A stretch of DNA of 64,000 bases, taken from assembly GCF_009184395.1 (NCBI RefSeq), contig NZ_WEIC01000005.1, positions 186,001 to 250,000 of the forward strand, written 5' to 3'. This document shows positions 7,738 through 16,747 of this stretch, one piece after another. The number at the start of each line of letters is the position of its first letter. Within the stretch, counting starts at the first letter, position 1. The DNA comes from Amylibacter sp. SFDW26 (GTDB taxonomy: Bacteria; Pseudomonadota; Alphaproteobacteria; Rhodobacterales; Rhodobacteraceae). A program made the position numbers and the translations under genes. The notes below the pieces were generated by a model that was not told where the DNA came from, did no database searches, and worked only from the letters and a program-made list of their open reading frames with translations.

Positions 7738-8241
7738 TCAAGCGCGACCGTATGCGCCTGTCATTGCGATATCCATTGCCTGTTTCACAGTGCTATCGCC
7801 CCAACATACAAGTTGGAAAGCTGGATAGTATTGTTCACATGCGGATACGGCTGCTGTTAGCATTTGGTCGATCTGTTCTGATCCTGCTACGGCTTCGCCG
7901 CCCAGCAATAAACCATACCGATAAACCATTAGTTTTTGTTCTTCCCATAGGGAAAAGGACCCTGCCCAGCATTCATCATTTGCTTCGTTTAGCGCGTGAT
8001 AAAGTGATGGAATTTTATCTTTGGGTGGATCCATATCAAAGGTGCACACCATGCGCAGTGTTTCATCATATGGCGACCATGCCAATGTGATGGAATATGT
8101 GCGCCACGACCCTTCGATCGCCATAGCGATTTGGTCTTCGGCCACGCGGTCAAAGTCCCAGTCGTAGTATTGTGCGATTGTTTCGACGACATCGATTGGA
8201 TGTACGTCTGCATCCCCTAGATAGTGCTCTGCATTTGCCAT
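7738..8241 (-). CDS. YbjN domain-containing protein
   Basis: A 167-residue soluble protein with the YbjN (type III secretion chaperone-like) fold pattern. It has an N-terminal segment with PIDVVETIAQYYDW and the central strands MVCTFDMDPP, followed by a helix with LYHALNEAN and W-x-G-x-F. Members in alphaproteobacteria are commonly found next to proC, as here. In enterobacteria YbjN is linked to stress tolerance and motility, but the biochemical function is unknown. No catalytic residues are apparent. The intergenic region of about 200 bases upstream holds no clear regulatory motif. Confidence 0.8.
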   Translation of the reverse strand: MANAEHYLGDADVHPIDVVETIAQYYDWDFDRVAEDQIAMAIEGSWRTYSITLAWSPYDETLRMVCTFDMDPPKDKIPSLYHALNEANDECWAGSFSLWEEQKLMVYRYGLLLGGEAVAGSEQIDQMLTAAVSACEQYYPAFQLVCWGDSTVKQAMDIAMTGAYGRA

Positions 8242-8438
8242 GCCTGTTGTCCCCTCAAGCCTGTTGTTTTCGTGAGGACGAGACCCACTAAATAACGTGA
8301 GTTTCGCAAGGTATCGCGGATTTTTCCGTTCTCCTTACTAGATATGGTAGTGACATAAAGGGCGTTCTGTAAAGGTAAAACTTTAGGAATTTTTGGATTA
8401 CCCCCAGAAAAGATCAACCTATCCACAGGGAAGTGGAG

Positions 8439-8828
8439 TTATCCACGATCCAAGGCTTCTAGGATTGGGCAATCTGGACGGTCATCACCATTGCAACTGT
8501 GAACGAGCATCGAGAGCTCTTTTTTCAACGTCTGTAATTCCGCTAATTTATCATTCACTTCAGTAAGGCGCTGCTTGGCTATTTCGCGCACTTCGGAACT
8601 GGCGCGGGTTTGATCCTCGAATAGATCGAGCAGTTTACGACAATCATCAATTGAAAAACCCATGGCACGAGATCGCCGCACAAAGATCAATTTCCGCAAA
8701 GCTCTGTCATCATAAGTACGGTAGCCCGCATCTGTACGACCAGTGGGTTTTACCAAACCTACATCCGCGTAATAACGTACCGTTTTTGTGGGCAATTCTG
8801 CACGTTTTGAAATTTCTCCGATATTCAT
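8439..8828 (-). CDS. cueR: Cu(I)-responsive MerR-family regulator
   Basis: A 129-residue MerR regulator that distorts and activates promoters with an over-long spacer when it binds Cu(I), and possibly Ag(I) or Au(I). The N-terminal winged helix (MNIGEISKRAELPTKTVRYY) and dimerisation helix (residues 79-107) are complete. The metal loop is Cys112-NGDDRPD-Cys120, the same numbering and spacing as CueR, with Ser77 in place of the cysteine found in mercury sensors. I chose the ATG at 8828 rather than the longer frame because the protein then starts exactly as the family does. It is divergent to the DUF4396 gene over the operator at 8840-8869. It is also known as HmrR in rhizobia. Confidence 0.92.
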   Translation of the reverse strand: MNIGEISKRAELPTKTVRYYADVGLVKPTGRTDAGYRTYDDRALRKLIFVRRSRAMGFSIDDCRKLLDLFEDQTRASSEVREIAKQRLTEVNDKLAELQTLKKELSMLVHSCNGDDRPDCPILEALDRG

Positions 8829-8839
8829 AGCAATCTCGC

Positions 8840-8869
8840 TTGACCTTCCAGTTACTGGAAACCTTATAT
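8840..8869 (+). promoter_or_regulatory. CueR-type operator and long-spacer promoter
   Basis: TTGACC at 8840-8845 is followed by the perfect dyad TTCCAG-TTA-CTGGAA (8846-8860), and a -10 box TTATAT at 8864-8869. The spacer is 18 bases (19 if the -10 is taken as TATATC). A TTGACCTTCC start, a central dyad and a long spacer are hallmarks of promoters activated by CueR. It reads toward the DUF4396 gene whose ATG is 33 bases downstream, and the site lies just upstream of the regulator, so it probably also autoregulates. Confidence 0.82.
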
Positions 8870-8901
8870 CAAAGATAAACAGATTATAAAGGCTTGGAAA
8901 A

Positions 8902-9351
8902 ATGGCTGCGATTGCACGTTCCCTAAACATAGATTGGACAGACAGACCCGTCTGGCGCAGAGCATCTATAAACACATGTTGGTGTTTATTGGGATGTTCC
9001 GTTGGTGATATGGGGACAATATTATTTTTTCAACTGACAGGTATTCCATGGTCAACACTCGCGATTATGACTTTGGCGATCATCAATGGCTTAACCACAT
9101 CTGTAATTTTGGAAACCATCATCCTGTCACGTCAGATGGCGTTAAACTTAGCGTTTAAAACAGCCATTGGAATGTCGTTCATTTCAATGATTGCTATGGA
9201 AGTTGCGATGAACACTGTTGATGTTCTGGCTACAGGTGGCGCAAGGCTGACATTATGGGTGATACCGCTGATGTTATTGGCAGGGTTTCTTGCCCCCCTA
9301 CCCTATAACTATTGGCGTCTTAAAGCTTTGGGAAAAGCATGCTGTCACTAG
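8902..9351 (+). CDS. DUF4396 membrane protein under copper regulator
   Basis: A 149-residue integral membrane protein of the DUF4396 family. Four hydrophobic helices are visible (about residues 22-46, 50-73, 83-104 and 117-131). The first holds the thiol-rich motif CWCLLGCSVGD (Cys26, Cys28, Cys32), characteristic of the family, and helix 2 ends with a Glu at position 71. Family members have no assigned function that I know of. Because the only visible control element is a CueR-type operator, the sequence argues for a role in copper or silver handling, with the cysteine cluster as a likely metal site. The two C-terminal Cys before His149 are additional thiols. It could instead be a chaperone or sensor. 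Confidence 0.8.
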   Translation: MAAIARSLNIDWTDRPVWRRASINTCWCLLGCSVGDMGTILFFQLTGIPWSTLAIMTLAIINGLTTSVILETIILSRQMALNLAFKTAIGMSFISMIAMEVAMNTVDVLATGGARLTLWVIPLMLLAGFLAPLPYNYWRLKALGKACCH

Positions 9352-9363
9352 GGCAGCCGTATT

Positions 9364-9642
9364 TTATTTCTTTTTAGCAGTCGTTTTCTTAGCAGCTGGT
9401 TTTTTAGCCGCTTCTAACGCTTCGATACGCGCCAAAAGGCTTGTGTTTTCTTCGCGGGCTTTTTGTGCCATCAAACGTACCGCATCAAATTCTTCGCGTG
9501 TAACGAATTCACGGTCAGCCAACCAGCGATCCATCATGGATTTCGCAGCGTTTTCGGCTTCGTCTTTTGCCCCTTGCGCCACGCCCATAGCGTTTGTCAT
9601 CAATTGGCTTACATCTTCAAAAATCTTATTGCGCGTTTGCAT
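9364..9642 (-). CDS. ubiK: Ubiquinone biosynthesis accessory factor UbiK family
   Basis: A 92-residue YqiC/BMFP-type protein. Residues 1-45 form an amphipathic helix (NKIFEDVSQLMTNAMGVAQG), then REFVTREEFDAVRLMAQKAR and a trimeric coiled coil LLARIEALEA, ending in a Lys/Ala-rich tail. UbiK helps the later steps of ubiquinone synthesis, partnering UbiJ in gammaproteobacteria, and binds lipids or membranes. In Rhodobacterales this gene often lies divergent to lgt, as here with a 104-base interval. The Lys/Ala tail is common in alphaproteobacterial members. Confidence 0.88.
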   Translation of the reverse strand: MQTRNKIFEDVSQLMTNAMGVAQGAKDEAENAAKSMMDRWLADREFVTREEFDAVRLMAQKAREENTSLLARIEALEAAKKPAAKKTTAKKK

Positions 9643-9746
9643 GGTTTTTGCTCCTTTGGAACGGCTTAGGTTCTATATGGGGGTTCTTTGCGCAAATGCC
9701 AAGTCTGTGACTTGACATCGCGACCATTCGTATCATTCATGCGCGC

Positions 9747-10655
9747 ATGAACTTATTACATGCTATACCGTTTCCGAATATCGATCCTGTCCTGTTTTCT
9801 TTTGAAATCATGGGTCGATTGTTTGAAATTCACTGGTACGCGATTTCCTATGTCGTGTCTTTTATCTTTGCCGTTTGGTGGATCAACCGTTTGATCCGCA
9901 ATAGCAACCTTTGGAAAGATGGCACGCCACCGATTGCAAAGTTGCAGATCGATGATTTGCTGACTTGGATGATCATTGGCACCATCCTTGGCGGGCGGAT
10001 TGGGTTTGTTCTGTTTTACAATCTAGAATTCTATATCGCCAACCCTGCGCAAATCATCCGTGTTTGGGAAGGTGGGCTGTCTTTTCATGGCGGTTTCCTT
10101 GGTGTGATTGTTGCTGGGTTGCTTTTCTGTAAAAAACATAAGCTGGATCCATGGTCTGTTGGCGATACTTTAGCGTTTTCCGCAACCTTTGGGATTTTCT
10201 TGGTACGCATTGCGAACTTCATCAATGCAGAATTATGGGGGCGCCCAACTGATATGCCATGGGGCGTTGTGTTTCCTGGGCAAGCAGCACAGGACTGCCC
10301 GATTTTCTGGTTAAGTGATGTTTGCGCACGCCACCCATCGCAACTGTATGAATCCTTTTTAGAAGGCGCTTTGTTATTCGCAGTTATCGCCTATCTGGTG
10401 TTCAAACGGCATTGGCTTAAAGTACCGGGACAAATCATTGGCGTGTTCTTTATTGGATACGGTTTAGCGCGCACCATAGTAGAAGGGTTCCGTCAGGGGG
10501 ATGCCCAATTCGTTGGGCCGACAAATCCATGGGGTCATGTGATCCGCTTTGGCAATGACTTTGACAGTATTGGCCTTTCGATGGGGCAAATTCTGTCGTT
10601 GCCAATGATCTTGATCGGTATTGGCCTGTTGATTTATGCTCGCAAGCGTACATGA
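9747..10655 (+). CDS. lgt: Prolipoprotein diacylglyceryl transferase
   Basis: A 302-residue inner-membrane enzyme that transfers diacylglycerol from phosphatidylglycerol to the lipobox cysteine of lipoprotein precursors. About seven hydrophobic segments are visible. The HGGFLG motif, GGRIGFVLFYN, the signature FVRIANFINAELWGRPT-type stretch and HPSQLYE are all present. The start at 9747 follows an ATG-containing ATGCGCGC context without a strong ribosome site, but the N-terminus fits the family. It overlaps the next gene by 4 bases (ATGA), so lgt, the MidA-like gene and pgeF form an operon. Confidence 0.95.
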   Translation: MNLLHAIPFPNIDPVLFSFEIMGRLFEIHWYAISYVVSFIFAVWWINRLIRNSNLWKDGTPPIAKLQIDDLLTWMIIGTILGGRIGFVLFYNLEFYIANPAQIIRVWEGGLSFHGGFLGVIVAGLLFCKKHKLDPWSVGDTLAFSATFGIFLVRIANFINAELWGRPTDMPWGVVFPGQAAQDCPIFWLSDVCARHPSQLYESFLEGALLFAVIAYLVFKRHWLKVPGQIIGVFFIGYGLARTIVEGFRQGDAQFVGPTNPWGHVIRFGNDFDSIGLSMGQILSLPMILIGIGLLIYARKRT

Positions 10656-11707
10656 CCCAGTTAACTGATATCATCGTAAAACAGATCGAACGTTCAGGCC
10701 CCATCACGGTGGCCGAATATATGGCGCAATGCTTATTACACCCTGAACATGGGTATTACACAACGCACCAACCGCTGGGTGCAAAAGGTGATTTCATCAC
10801 GGCACCAGAGATCAGCCAGATGTTTGGAGAAATGATCGGGCTGTGTTTGGCACAAACGTGGATGGATCAAGGAATGCCAAACCCATTTACGCTGGCAGAG
10901 ATTGGCCCTGGGCGTGGTACATTGATGTCGGATATATTATGCGCCACAAAAAGCGTTTCTGGGTTTCATGATGCGGCTCACGTCGTCTTGGTTGAAGCCA
11001 GCCCACGTTTACAGCAAGAGCAAGCGGATACTTTGACTGGGTATAATGTGGATTGGGTTGCTGATGTTACGCAATTGCCCGCGCACCCCTTATTCCTTGT
11101 CGCAAACGAGTTTTTTGATTGCTTACCTATTCAACAGTTCATCCGCACGGATAATGGCTGGCAAGAACAGATGGTTGCCGCTGAAAACGGTAAATTGGGT
11201 GTGATGTTAGGCGCACAAAAACCAATTGAGATATATGGTGATGCTCCTTTGCGCACAATTTTAGAGATTTGCCCAAGTGCGAATGCAATTGTGGCTGATA
11301 TTGCGCAAATGGTTGGATCTTACGGTGGTGCTGCATTGATTATTGATTACGGTGATTGGGATTTAACAGGCGATACATTGCAAGCGGTTTGCAATCATCA
11401 AAAAGTGGATGCTTTGGAAAATTGCGGGGCATCCGATCTTACCGCCCATGTGAATTTCAAAGCTATAGCTACGGCAGCCGCGCCCTTTGCCCAAGTGAGT
11501 GGGCTGACAGATCAGGGTGTTTTATTGGAACGACTTGGTATCACCCAGCGTGCGCAATCGTTAGCTGCGCAATTACAAGGTGATGCATTGGAGAACCATA
11601 TTACAGCGCATCGTCGCTTGACCCATCCCGAAGAAATGGGTCATCTGTTCAAAACCATTGCATTGACCCCTAAAGGAGCCATTCACCCAGCTGGATTTGA
11701 TATATGA
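10652..11707 (+). CDS. SAM-dependent methyltransferase, MidA/NDUFAF7 family
   Basis: A 351-residue class I methyltransferase of the family that includes mitochondrial NDUFAF7 (MidA), which symmetrically dimethylates an arginine of the NDUFS2 subunit of complex I. Diagnostic stretches are YYTTHQPLGAKGDFITAPEI near residue 30, the SAM-binding LAEIGPGRGTLM, and LVANEFFDCLPIQQF. Bacterial members probably modify NuoD/NDUFS2-type proteins, though this is less well shown. It is coupled to both neighbours by 4-base overlaps. Confidence 0.9.
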   Translation: MTQLTDIIVKQIERSGPITVAEYMAQCLLHPEHGYYTTHQPLGAKGDFITAPEISQMFGEMIGLCLAQTWMDQGMPNPFTLAEIGPGRGTLMSDILCATKSVSGFHDAAHVVLVEASPRLQQEQADTLTGYNVDWVADVTQLPAHPLFLVANEFFDCLPIQQFIRTDNGWQEQMVAAENGKLGVMLGAQKPIEIYGDAPLRTILEICPSANAIVADIAQMVGSYGGAALIIDYGDWDLTGDTLQAVCNHQKVDALENCGASDLTAHVNFKAIATAAAPFAQVSGLTDQGVLLERLGITQRAQSLAAQLQGDALENHITAHRRLTHPEEMGHLFKTIALTPKGAIHPAGFDI

Positions 11708-12459
11708 CGCTTGAAATTCTGACATCCGATGCTTTGACAGCACAACATGGCTTTTTCACCCGTAAAGGCGGCGCATCAGAGGGCTTATATACTGGCCTGA
11801 ACTGTGGATTGGGATCAGGCGATGACCGTGATGTTGTTGCCATCAACCGCCAGCGTGTTGCAAAGGCTATGGATGTAGGAATTATGGATTTACAATCCGT
11901 ATACCAAATCCATTCAGCAGATGTTGCTGTGATTGATGCCGTAACGGATCGTGGTTTTTCAAAAGCAGATGCAATGGTTACAGCAACCAAGGGTATTGCT
12001 TTAGGTATATTAACCGCTGATTGCGCCCCTATTCTATTTCACGATGCCGAAGCAGGTGTTGTTGGCGCTGCCCATTCGGGGTGGAAAGGTGCAGTGACTG
12101 GCATATCCGAAGCAACGGTTACAGCTATGGAAGGGCTTGGTGCTAAACGCGATGCCATTACAGCTGTGGTTGGTCCAACGATCAGTCAACGCGCTTATGA
12201 AGTTGGCCCAGAGTTTTTTGAAGACTTTATTGCAACCGATATGGAATTCAGCCGTTTCTTTGCCCAAGGCAAGGACGACCGTATGCAATTTGACCTGCCA
12301 TCGTTTTGTTTACATCAATTACGCGCTTCTGGTGTTGGTGCGGCTAAATGGACAGGGCATTGTACATATTCCGATCCAGATCGGTTCTTTTCATACCGCC
12401 GCAGCTGTCATAAAAGCGAATCTGATTATGGGCGTTTGATCTCTACAATCCGTTTATAA
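11704..12459 (+). CDS. pgeF: Peptidoglycan editing factor / multicopper-like oxidase fold protein
   Basis: A 251-residue YfiH/PgeF (DUF152, laccase-domain) protein. The zinc-binding triad is visible: His70 in YQIHSADV, Cys107 in LTADCAPI and His124 in GAAHSGWKG. In E. coli PgeF removes L-Ser-containing UDP-MurNAc precursors and so keeps the peptidoglycan stem peptide correct; related proteins show purine nucleoside phosphorylase or polyphenol oxidase activity. It is the last gene of the lgt operon, where translational coupling (ATGA) suggests a shared envelope theme. Confidence 0.9.
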   Translation: MTLEILTSDALTAQHGFFTRKGGASEGLYTGLNCGLGSGDDRDVVAINRQRVAKAMDVGIMDLQSVYQIHSADVAVIDAVTDRGFSKADAMVTATKGIALGILTADCAPILFHDAEAGVVGAAHSGWKGAVTGISEATVTAMEGLGAKRDAITAVVGPTISQRAYEVGPEFFEDFIATDMEFSRFFAQGKDDRMQFDLPSFCLHQLRASGVGAAKWTGHCTYSDPDRFFSYRRSCHKSESDYGRLISTIRL

Positions 12460-12786
12460 TGGTTTTTCTGAATAATTAAGCTACTTTGGTTCGGATTGCG
12501 TCAAACCTTCGACGGATCAGTGCCAAATTCCTGCCCTAAACCGACATGAATCATGGTGAATTTTGAGGCCAGTTAAGGCTATATTTACGTTTTTATACTT
12601 AATTACAGTGTATTAGGTGATTGTTTCCAATCTCGCCACAATTCACGCAAAAGCGGCCTAAAAAGAATCTAACCTTTTTATAAACCGCCCTTTTCGCGCC
12701 CCAAAGATCGTTAGATTGGATATCAAGGACCGAAAACAGGTTCACCCGCAAAAAGCGGATCAAATGAGAGAGTATGGAGCAGTACA
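12460..12786. other. 327-base non-coding interval, no clear element
   Basis: This interval lies between pgeF and the small ORF at 12787. It has no open frame with a convincing start. The last 60 bases contain a small CCGC/GCGG dyad and the ribosome site TGGAG for the small ORF, so the promoter of that ORF must be here, but no clean -35/-10 pair stands out. No terminator with a T tract is visible after pgeF. Confidence 0.5.
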
Positions 12787-12924
12787 ATGAGCACGCAAAA
12801 GCGTTGGTTAAAAGAAGTTATCAAAGAAGCAGCAGACAAGCATTTCGAAATGCCATGGGAGCAGGATGCGCGCCCAGTTGCATTTGCCAACTTAAACTCC
12901 AAAAGATCAGCTAAAGCTGCCTAA
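12787..12924 (+). CDS. 45-residue small conserved-looking protein
   Basis: A 45-residue ORF starts at the ATG at 12787 with GGAG seven bases upstream and ends three bases before the convergent Lrp gene stop. The product (MSTQKRWLKEVIKEAADK to SKRSAKAA) has an amphipathic N-terminal helix with a tryptophan, the centre MPWEQDARP, and a basic C-terminus. Short Rhodobacterales ORFs with a W-x3-VI helix followed by MPW-x-R/D-x-R are familiar to me but unnamed; I cannot confirm the match. It is too short for usual gene callers yet is preceded by more than 300 bases of apparent leader, which suggests a regulated small protein. Confidence 0.6.
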   Translation: MSTQKRWLKEVIKEAADKHFEMPWEQDARPVAFANLNSKRSAKAA

Positions 12925-12927
12925 GCT

Positions 12928-13416
12928 TTAGCTAACATCCCCGATGACAGAAAACGGAACACCAGGCTCGTCTTTGGCTTCACGTATTACAAGGGATGTT
13001 TTTACACTGGCTACATTATCCGCAGAAGTCAGGTCTTCGGTTATAAACCGTTGAAAACTGGATAGATCCGGCGATAAACATTTTAAAATGAAGTCAATTT
13101 CGCCGTTTAACATATGACATTCACGAACAAGTGGCCAATTACGACATCGCTCTTCAAAGGCACTTAAGTCCACTTCTGCTTGCGAATGCAAACCAACCAT
13201 AGCAAACGCTTTGACTTCGAAGCCTAGCTCTTTTTCGTTTACAACAGCATGATAACCTTTGATAAAACCTTTTTCTTCTAAAGATCTTATACGGCGTAGG
13301 CAGGGTGGTGCAGAAATCCCAACAGCTTTTGCCAAATCGACATTTGTCATGCGCCCATCCCCTTGTAAAAGAGCTAAGAGCTTTAAATCAATTGCGTCTA
13401 ATTTGAACGATACCAT
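12928..13416 (-). CDS. Lrp/AsnC family transcriptional regulator
   Basis: A protein of about 162 residues with the N-terminal helix-turn-helix (KLDAIDLKLLALLQGDGR, then VDLAKAVGISAPPCLRRIR) and a C-terminal RAM/AsnC effector domain (VKAFAMVGL to DFILKCL). I prefer the ATG at 13416 because homologues start with M-x-x-KLD; the ATG at 13431 would add five residues. Such regulators sense amino acids and often control a neighbouring gene. The divergent neighbour is trxB, an arrangement usual in this order. A 13-bp palindrome at 13447-13459 may be its operator. Confidence 0.88.
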   Translation of the reverse strand: MVSFKLDAIDLKLLALLQGDGRMTNVDLAKAVGISAPPCLRRIRSLEEKGFIKGYHAVVNEKELGFEVKAFAMVGLHSQAEVDLSAFEERCRNWPLVRECHMLNGEIDFILKCLSPDLSSFQRFITEDLTSADNVASVKTSLVIREAKDEPGVPFSVIGDVS

Positions 13417-13446
13417 GTGGCGACTTCTCATTTATTTCTCATTTGC

Positions 13447-13459
13447 GTAATAATATTAC
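13447..13459. promoter_or_regulatory. Palindrome, candidate Lrp operator
   Basis: GTAATA-A-TATTAC is a perfect 13-bp palindrome, embedded in TGCG...CACG, about 30 bases upstream of the preferred start of the Lrp-family gene. AT-rich palindromes of this size fit Lrp/AsnC half-sites and suggest autoregulation, perhaps with an effect on the divergent trxB. Confidence 0.4.
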
Positions 13460-13571
13460 ACGTATTGGGTCGAAAATAAAGCTTAGTGATTTAACCTAAA
13501 TATGACTGCCCTATCATTACAGTGGGTTCCCCTTTTGCACTGCCCCGCTTATACAGTTTAGCAACATATAA

Positions 13572-14531
<960 letters not shown>

Positions 14532-14540
14532 ATAACGGCC

Positions 14541-14581
14541 TTGAAACAAGGCGTTTTGGGAATAAAAGTGCCTTGTTTCAA
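14541..14581. repeat. 12-bp inverted repeat after trxB
   Basis: TTGAAACAAGGC at 14541-14552 is matched perfectly by GCCTTGTTTCAA at 14570-14581, with a 17-base loop. Each arm also contains the smaller palindrome CCTTG-AAA-CAAGG when extended by the flanking bases. The stem is stable, but the downstream bases are not T-rich, so it may be a Rho-assisted end, an mRNA 3' stabiliser or a terminator without a T tract. Confidence 0.6.
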
Positions 14582-14740
14582 AAAGTAATCCTTTGTTAGC
14601 ATATTCTATCAGATATCTGTTCTATATAGGCCTATTTCAGTGCGATTTTGTTCTATTTTAAAAACTGAAACTTGTATTATTTTCGATGCAGTGTATTGCA
14701 CGTGTAGGTATAAGTAACATGATCAAATTTGGATTGAAAA

Positions 14741-16453
14741 ATGACAGCAGAAAACCTCCTTCCTGTAACAGAATTATATGCCCCATTTGACGAAGCTGAG
14801 AAACTAAAACAAGAAGCTGGCCAGTTGCCATCTTGGGATTTAACCCCGCGCCAAATTTGCGACTTGGAGCTTTTGATGAATGGTGGATTCTACCCACTCT
14901 CTGGCTTTTTAGGCGAAGCTGATTATACATCCGTAGTTGAAAATATGCGTTTAGCAGATGGCTCTTTATGGCCAATGCCGATCACATTGGACGTTGGTCA
15001 AGATTTTGCTGATGCTCTTAAAGTTGGCCAAAAAATTGCACTTCGCGACCTAGAAGGTGTGATTTTAGCAACCATAGATATTTCAGATATCTACACACCA
15101 GATAAATCAAAAGAAGCCGAAATGGTTTTTGGTGCAGATGATGAAGCACATCCTGCCGTTAATTACCTGCACAATACGGCTGGTGCCGTATATTTGGGCG
15201 GTAAAATAACGGGCATTCACCCGATCACCCACTATGATTTTCGCGCACGCCGCGACAGCCCAAATGAATTGCGTTCGTATTTCCGCAAGCTTGGTTGGCG
15301 TCGTATCGTTGCATTCCAAACACGCAATCCATTGCACCGTGCACACCAAGAATTGACATTTCGTGCAGCAAAAGAAGCTCAAGCAAATCTTTTGATCCAC
15401 CCAATTGTTGGCCTAACAAAGCCAGGTGATATTGATCATTTCACACGCGTACGTTGTTATGAAGCTGTATTGGATCAATATCCATCGTCAACAACATCAA
15501 TGAGTTTGTTGAACCTTGCTATGCGTATGGCTGGTCCGCGTGAGGCAGTTTGGCATGGTCTGATCCGCCGCAACCACGGTTGTACACACTTTATCGTTGG
15601 TCGCGATCATGCAGGACCAGGTAAGAACAGTGCTGGTGAAGATTTTTACGGCCCATATGATGCGCAGGATTTGTTCCGCGAACATCAAGAGGAAATGGGC
15701 ATCGAAATGGTCGACTTTAAGCACATGGTTTATGTGCAAGAACGCGCTCAATACGAACCTGCAGATGAGATCGAAGATAAAGACAATGTGACTGTTCTAA
15801 ACATCTCTGGCACAGAATTGCGCCGCCGTCTTTCAGAAGGTTTGGAAATTCCAGAGTGGTTCTCTTTCCCGACTGTGGTAGAAGAATTACGCAAATCAAA
15901 ACCTGCACGTTCAAAGCAAGGCTTTACAGTATTCTTCACAGGTTTCTCTGGTTCAGGCAAATCAACCATCGCAAATGCTTTGATGGTCAAGCTTATGGAA
16001 ATGGGCGGCCGTCCTGTGACATTGCTAGATGGCGATATCGTTCGTAAGAACTTATCATCTGAACTAGGTTTTTCCAAAGAACATCGCGACTTGAATATTC
16101 GCCGTATTGGTTATGTTGCATCTGAGATCACCAAAAATGGTGGTATCGCTATTTGCGCACCTATCGCACCTTATGCCACAACACGCCGCGCTGTTCGTGA
16201 AGACATTGAACAATTTGGTGCCTTTATTGAGGTACATGTGGGCACATCAATTGAAGAGTGTGAACGTCGTGATCGCAAAGGGCTGTACAAGCTTGCACGT
16301 GAAGGAAAAATTAAAGAATTCACAGGTATTTCAGATCCTTACGATGTCCCTAAAAACCCAGAGCTATTCTTAGAAACCGAGAATGTAGAAGTCGATAACT
16401 GTGCGCACCAAGTTATTTTGACTTTGGAAAGCATGGGATTGATCACAGGGTAA
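14741..16453 (+). CDS. Bifunctional sulfate adenylyltransferase / adenylylsulfate kinase
   Basis: A 570-residue fusion that turns sulfate and ATP into APS and then PAPS. Residues 1-385 form the ATP sulfurylase: the PUA-like start (WDLTPRQICDLELLMNGGF), the nucleotide site QTRNPLHRAH at 193-202, and GRDHAGPG. Residues 392-570 form the APS kinase with the P-loop GFSGSGKST at 401-409, DGDIVRKNLS and FSKEHRDLNIRRIGYV. The enzyme is the SAT type (not CysDN). It is monocistronic and followed by a strong terminator. No other sulfur assimilation gene is adjacent. Confidence 0.96.
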   Translation: MTAENLLPVTELYAPFDEAEKLKQEAGQLPSWDLTPRQICDLELLMNGGFYPLSGFLGEADYTSVVENMRLADGSLWPMPITLDVGQDFADALKVGQKIALRDLEGVILATIDISDIYTPDKSKEAEMVFGADDEAHPAVNYLHNTAGAVYLGGKITGIHPITHYDFRARRDSPNELRSYFRKLGWRRIVAFQTRNPLHRAHQELTFRAAKEAQANLLIHPIVGLTKPGDIDHFTRVRCYEAVLDQYPSSTTSMSLLNLAMRMAGPREAVWHGLIRRNHGCTHFIVGRDHAGPGKNSAGEDFYGPYDAQDLFREHQEEMGIEMVDFKHMVYVQERAQYEPADEIEDKDNVTVLNISGTELRRRLSEGLEIPEWFSFPTVVEELRKSKPARSKQGFTVFFTGFSGSGKSTIANALMVKLMEMGGRPVTLLDGDIVRKNLSSELGFSKEHRDLNIRRIGYVASEITKNGGIAICAPIAPYATTRRAVREDIEQFGAFIEVHVGTSIEECERRDRKGLYKLAREGKIKEFTGISDPYDVPKNPELFLETENVEVDNCAHQVILTLESMGLITG

Positions 16454-16478
16454 CTTACCCAAATTTTCAAGAACTCAA

Positions 16479-16510
16479 ACGCGTCGCTTATTTTTAGCGG
16501 CGCGTTTTTT
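16479..16510 (+). terminator. Intrinsic terminator after sat-cysC
   Basis: ACGCGTCGCT pairs with AGCGGCGCGT (10 bp, one G-T pair) around a 7-base loop and is followed directly by TTTTTT. It ends the sat-cysC transcript just before the convergent DUF1150 gene. Confidence 0.9.
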
Positions 16511-16511
16511 A

Positions 16512-16739
16512 TCAATGGACACTTTCAGGCACAAAATCATTCGTACGCGCTACTGCAAAGGCCAACTCACGATCTTTTACCAAAGCCAACTGTTCACCGT
16601 CCTCAGAGTGGATAGCGTAAATTTTGTCGAAGCCATTGGTTTCAATTTGTAAGTCTTCTGGTAGGTCCGAATTTTTCACTGACCGAACGTAAACCTTACG
16701 TCGCTGTCCATGATAAGCAAAGTCGAATTCATTATCCAT
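16512..16739 (-). CDS. DUF1150 family protein
   Basis: A 75-residue soluble protein of the DUF1150 family, found mainly in alphaproteobacteria and almost always downstream of an Hsp20 gene. The conserved pattern IYAIHSEDGEQLALVKDRELAFAV occupies residues 40-64. The function is unknown. It lies 8 bases after the hsp20 stop and so shares its heat-shock promoter, which suggests a role with the small heat-shock protein. Confidence 0.87.
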   Translation of the reverse strand: MDNEFDFAYHGQRRKVYVRSVKNSDLPEDLQIETNGFDKIYAIHSEDGEQLALVKDRELAFAVARTNDFVPESVH

Positions 16740-16747
16740 AACGCAGG

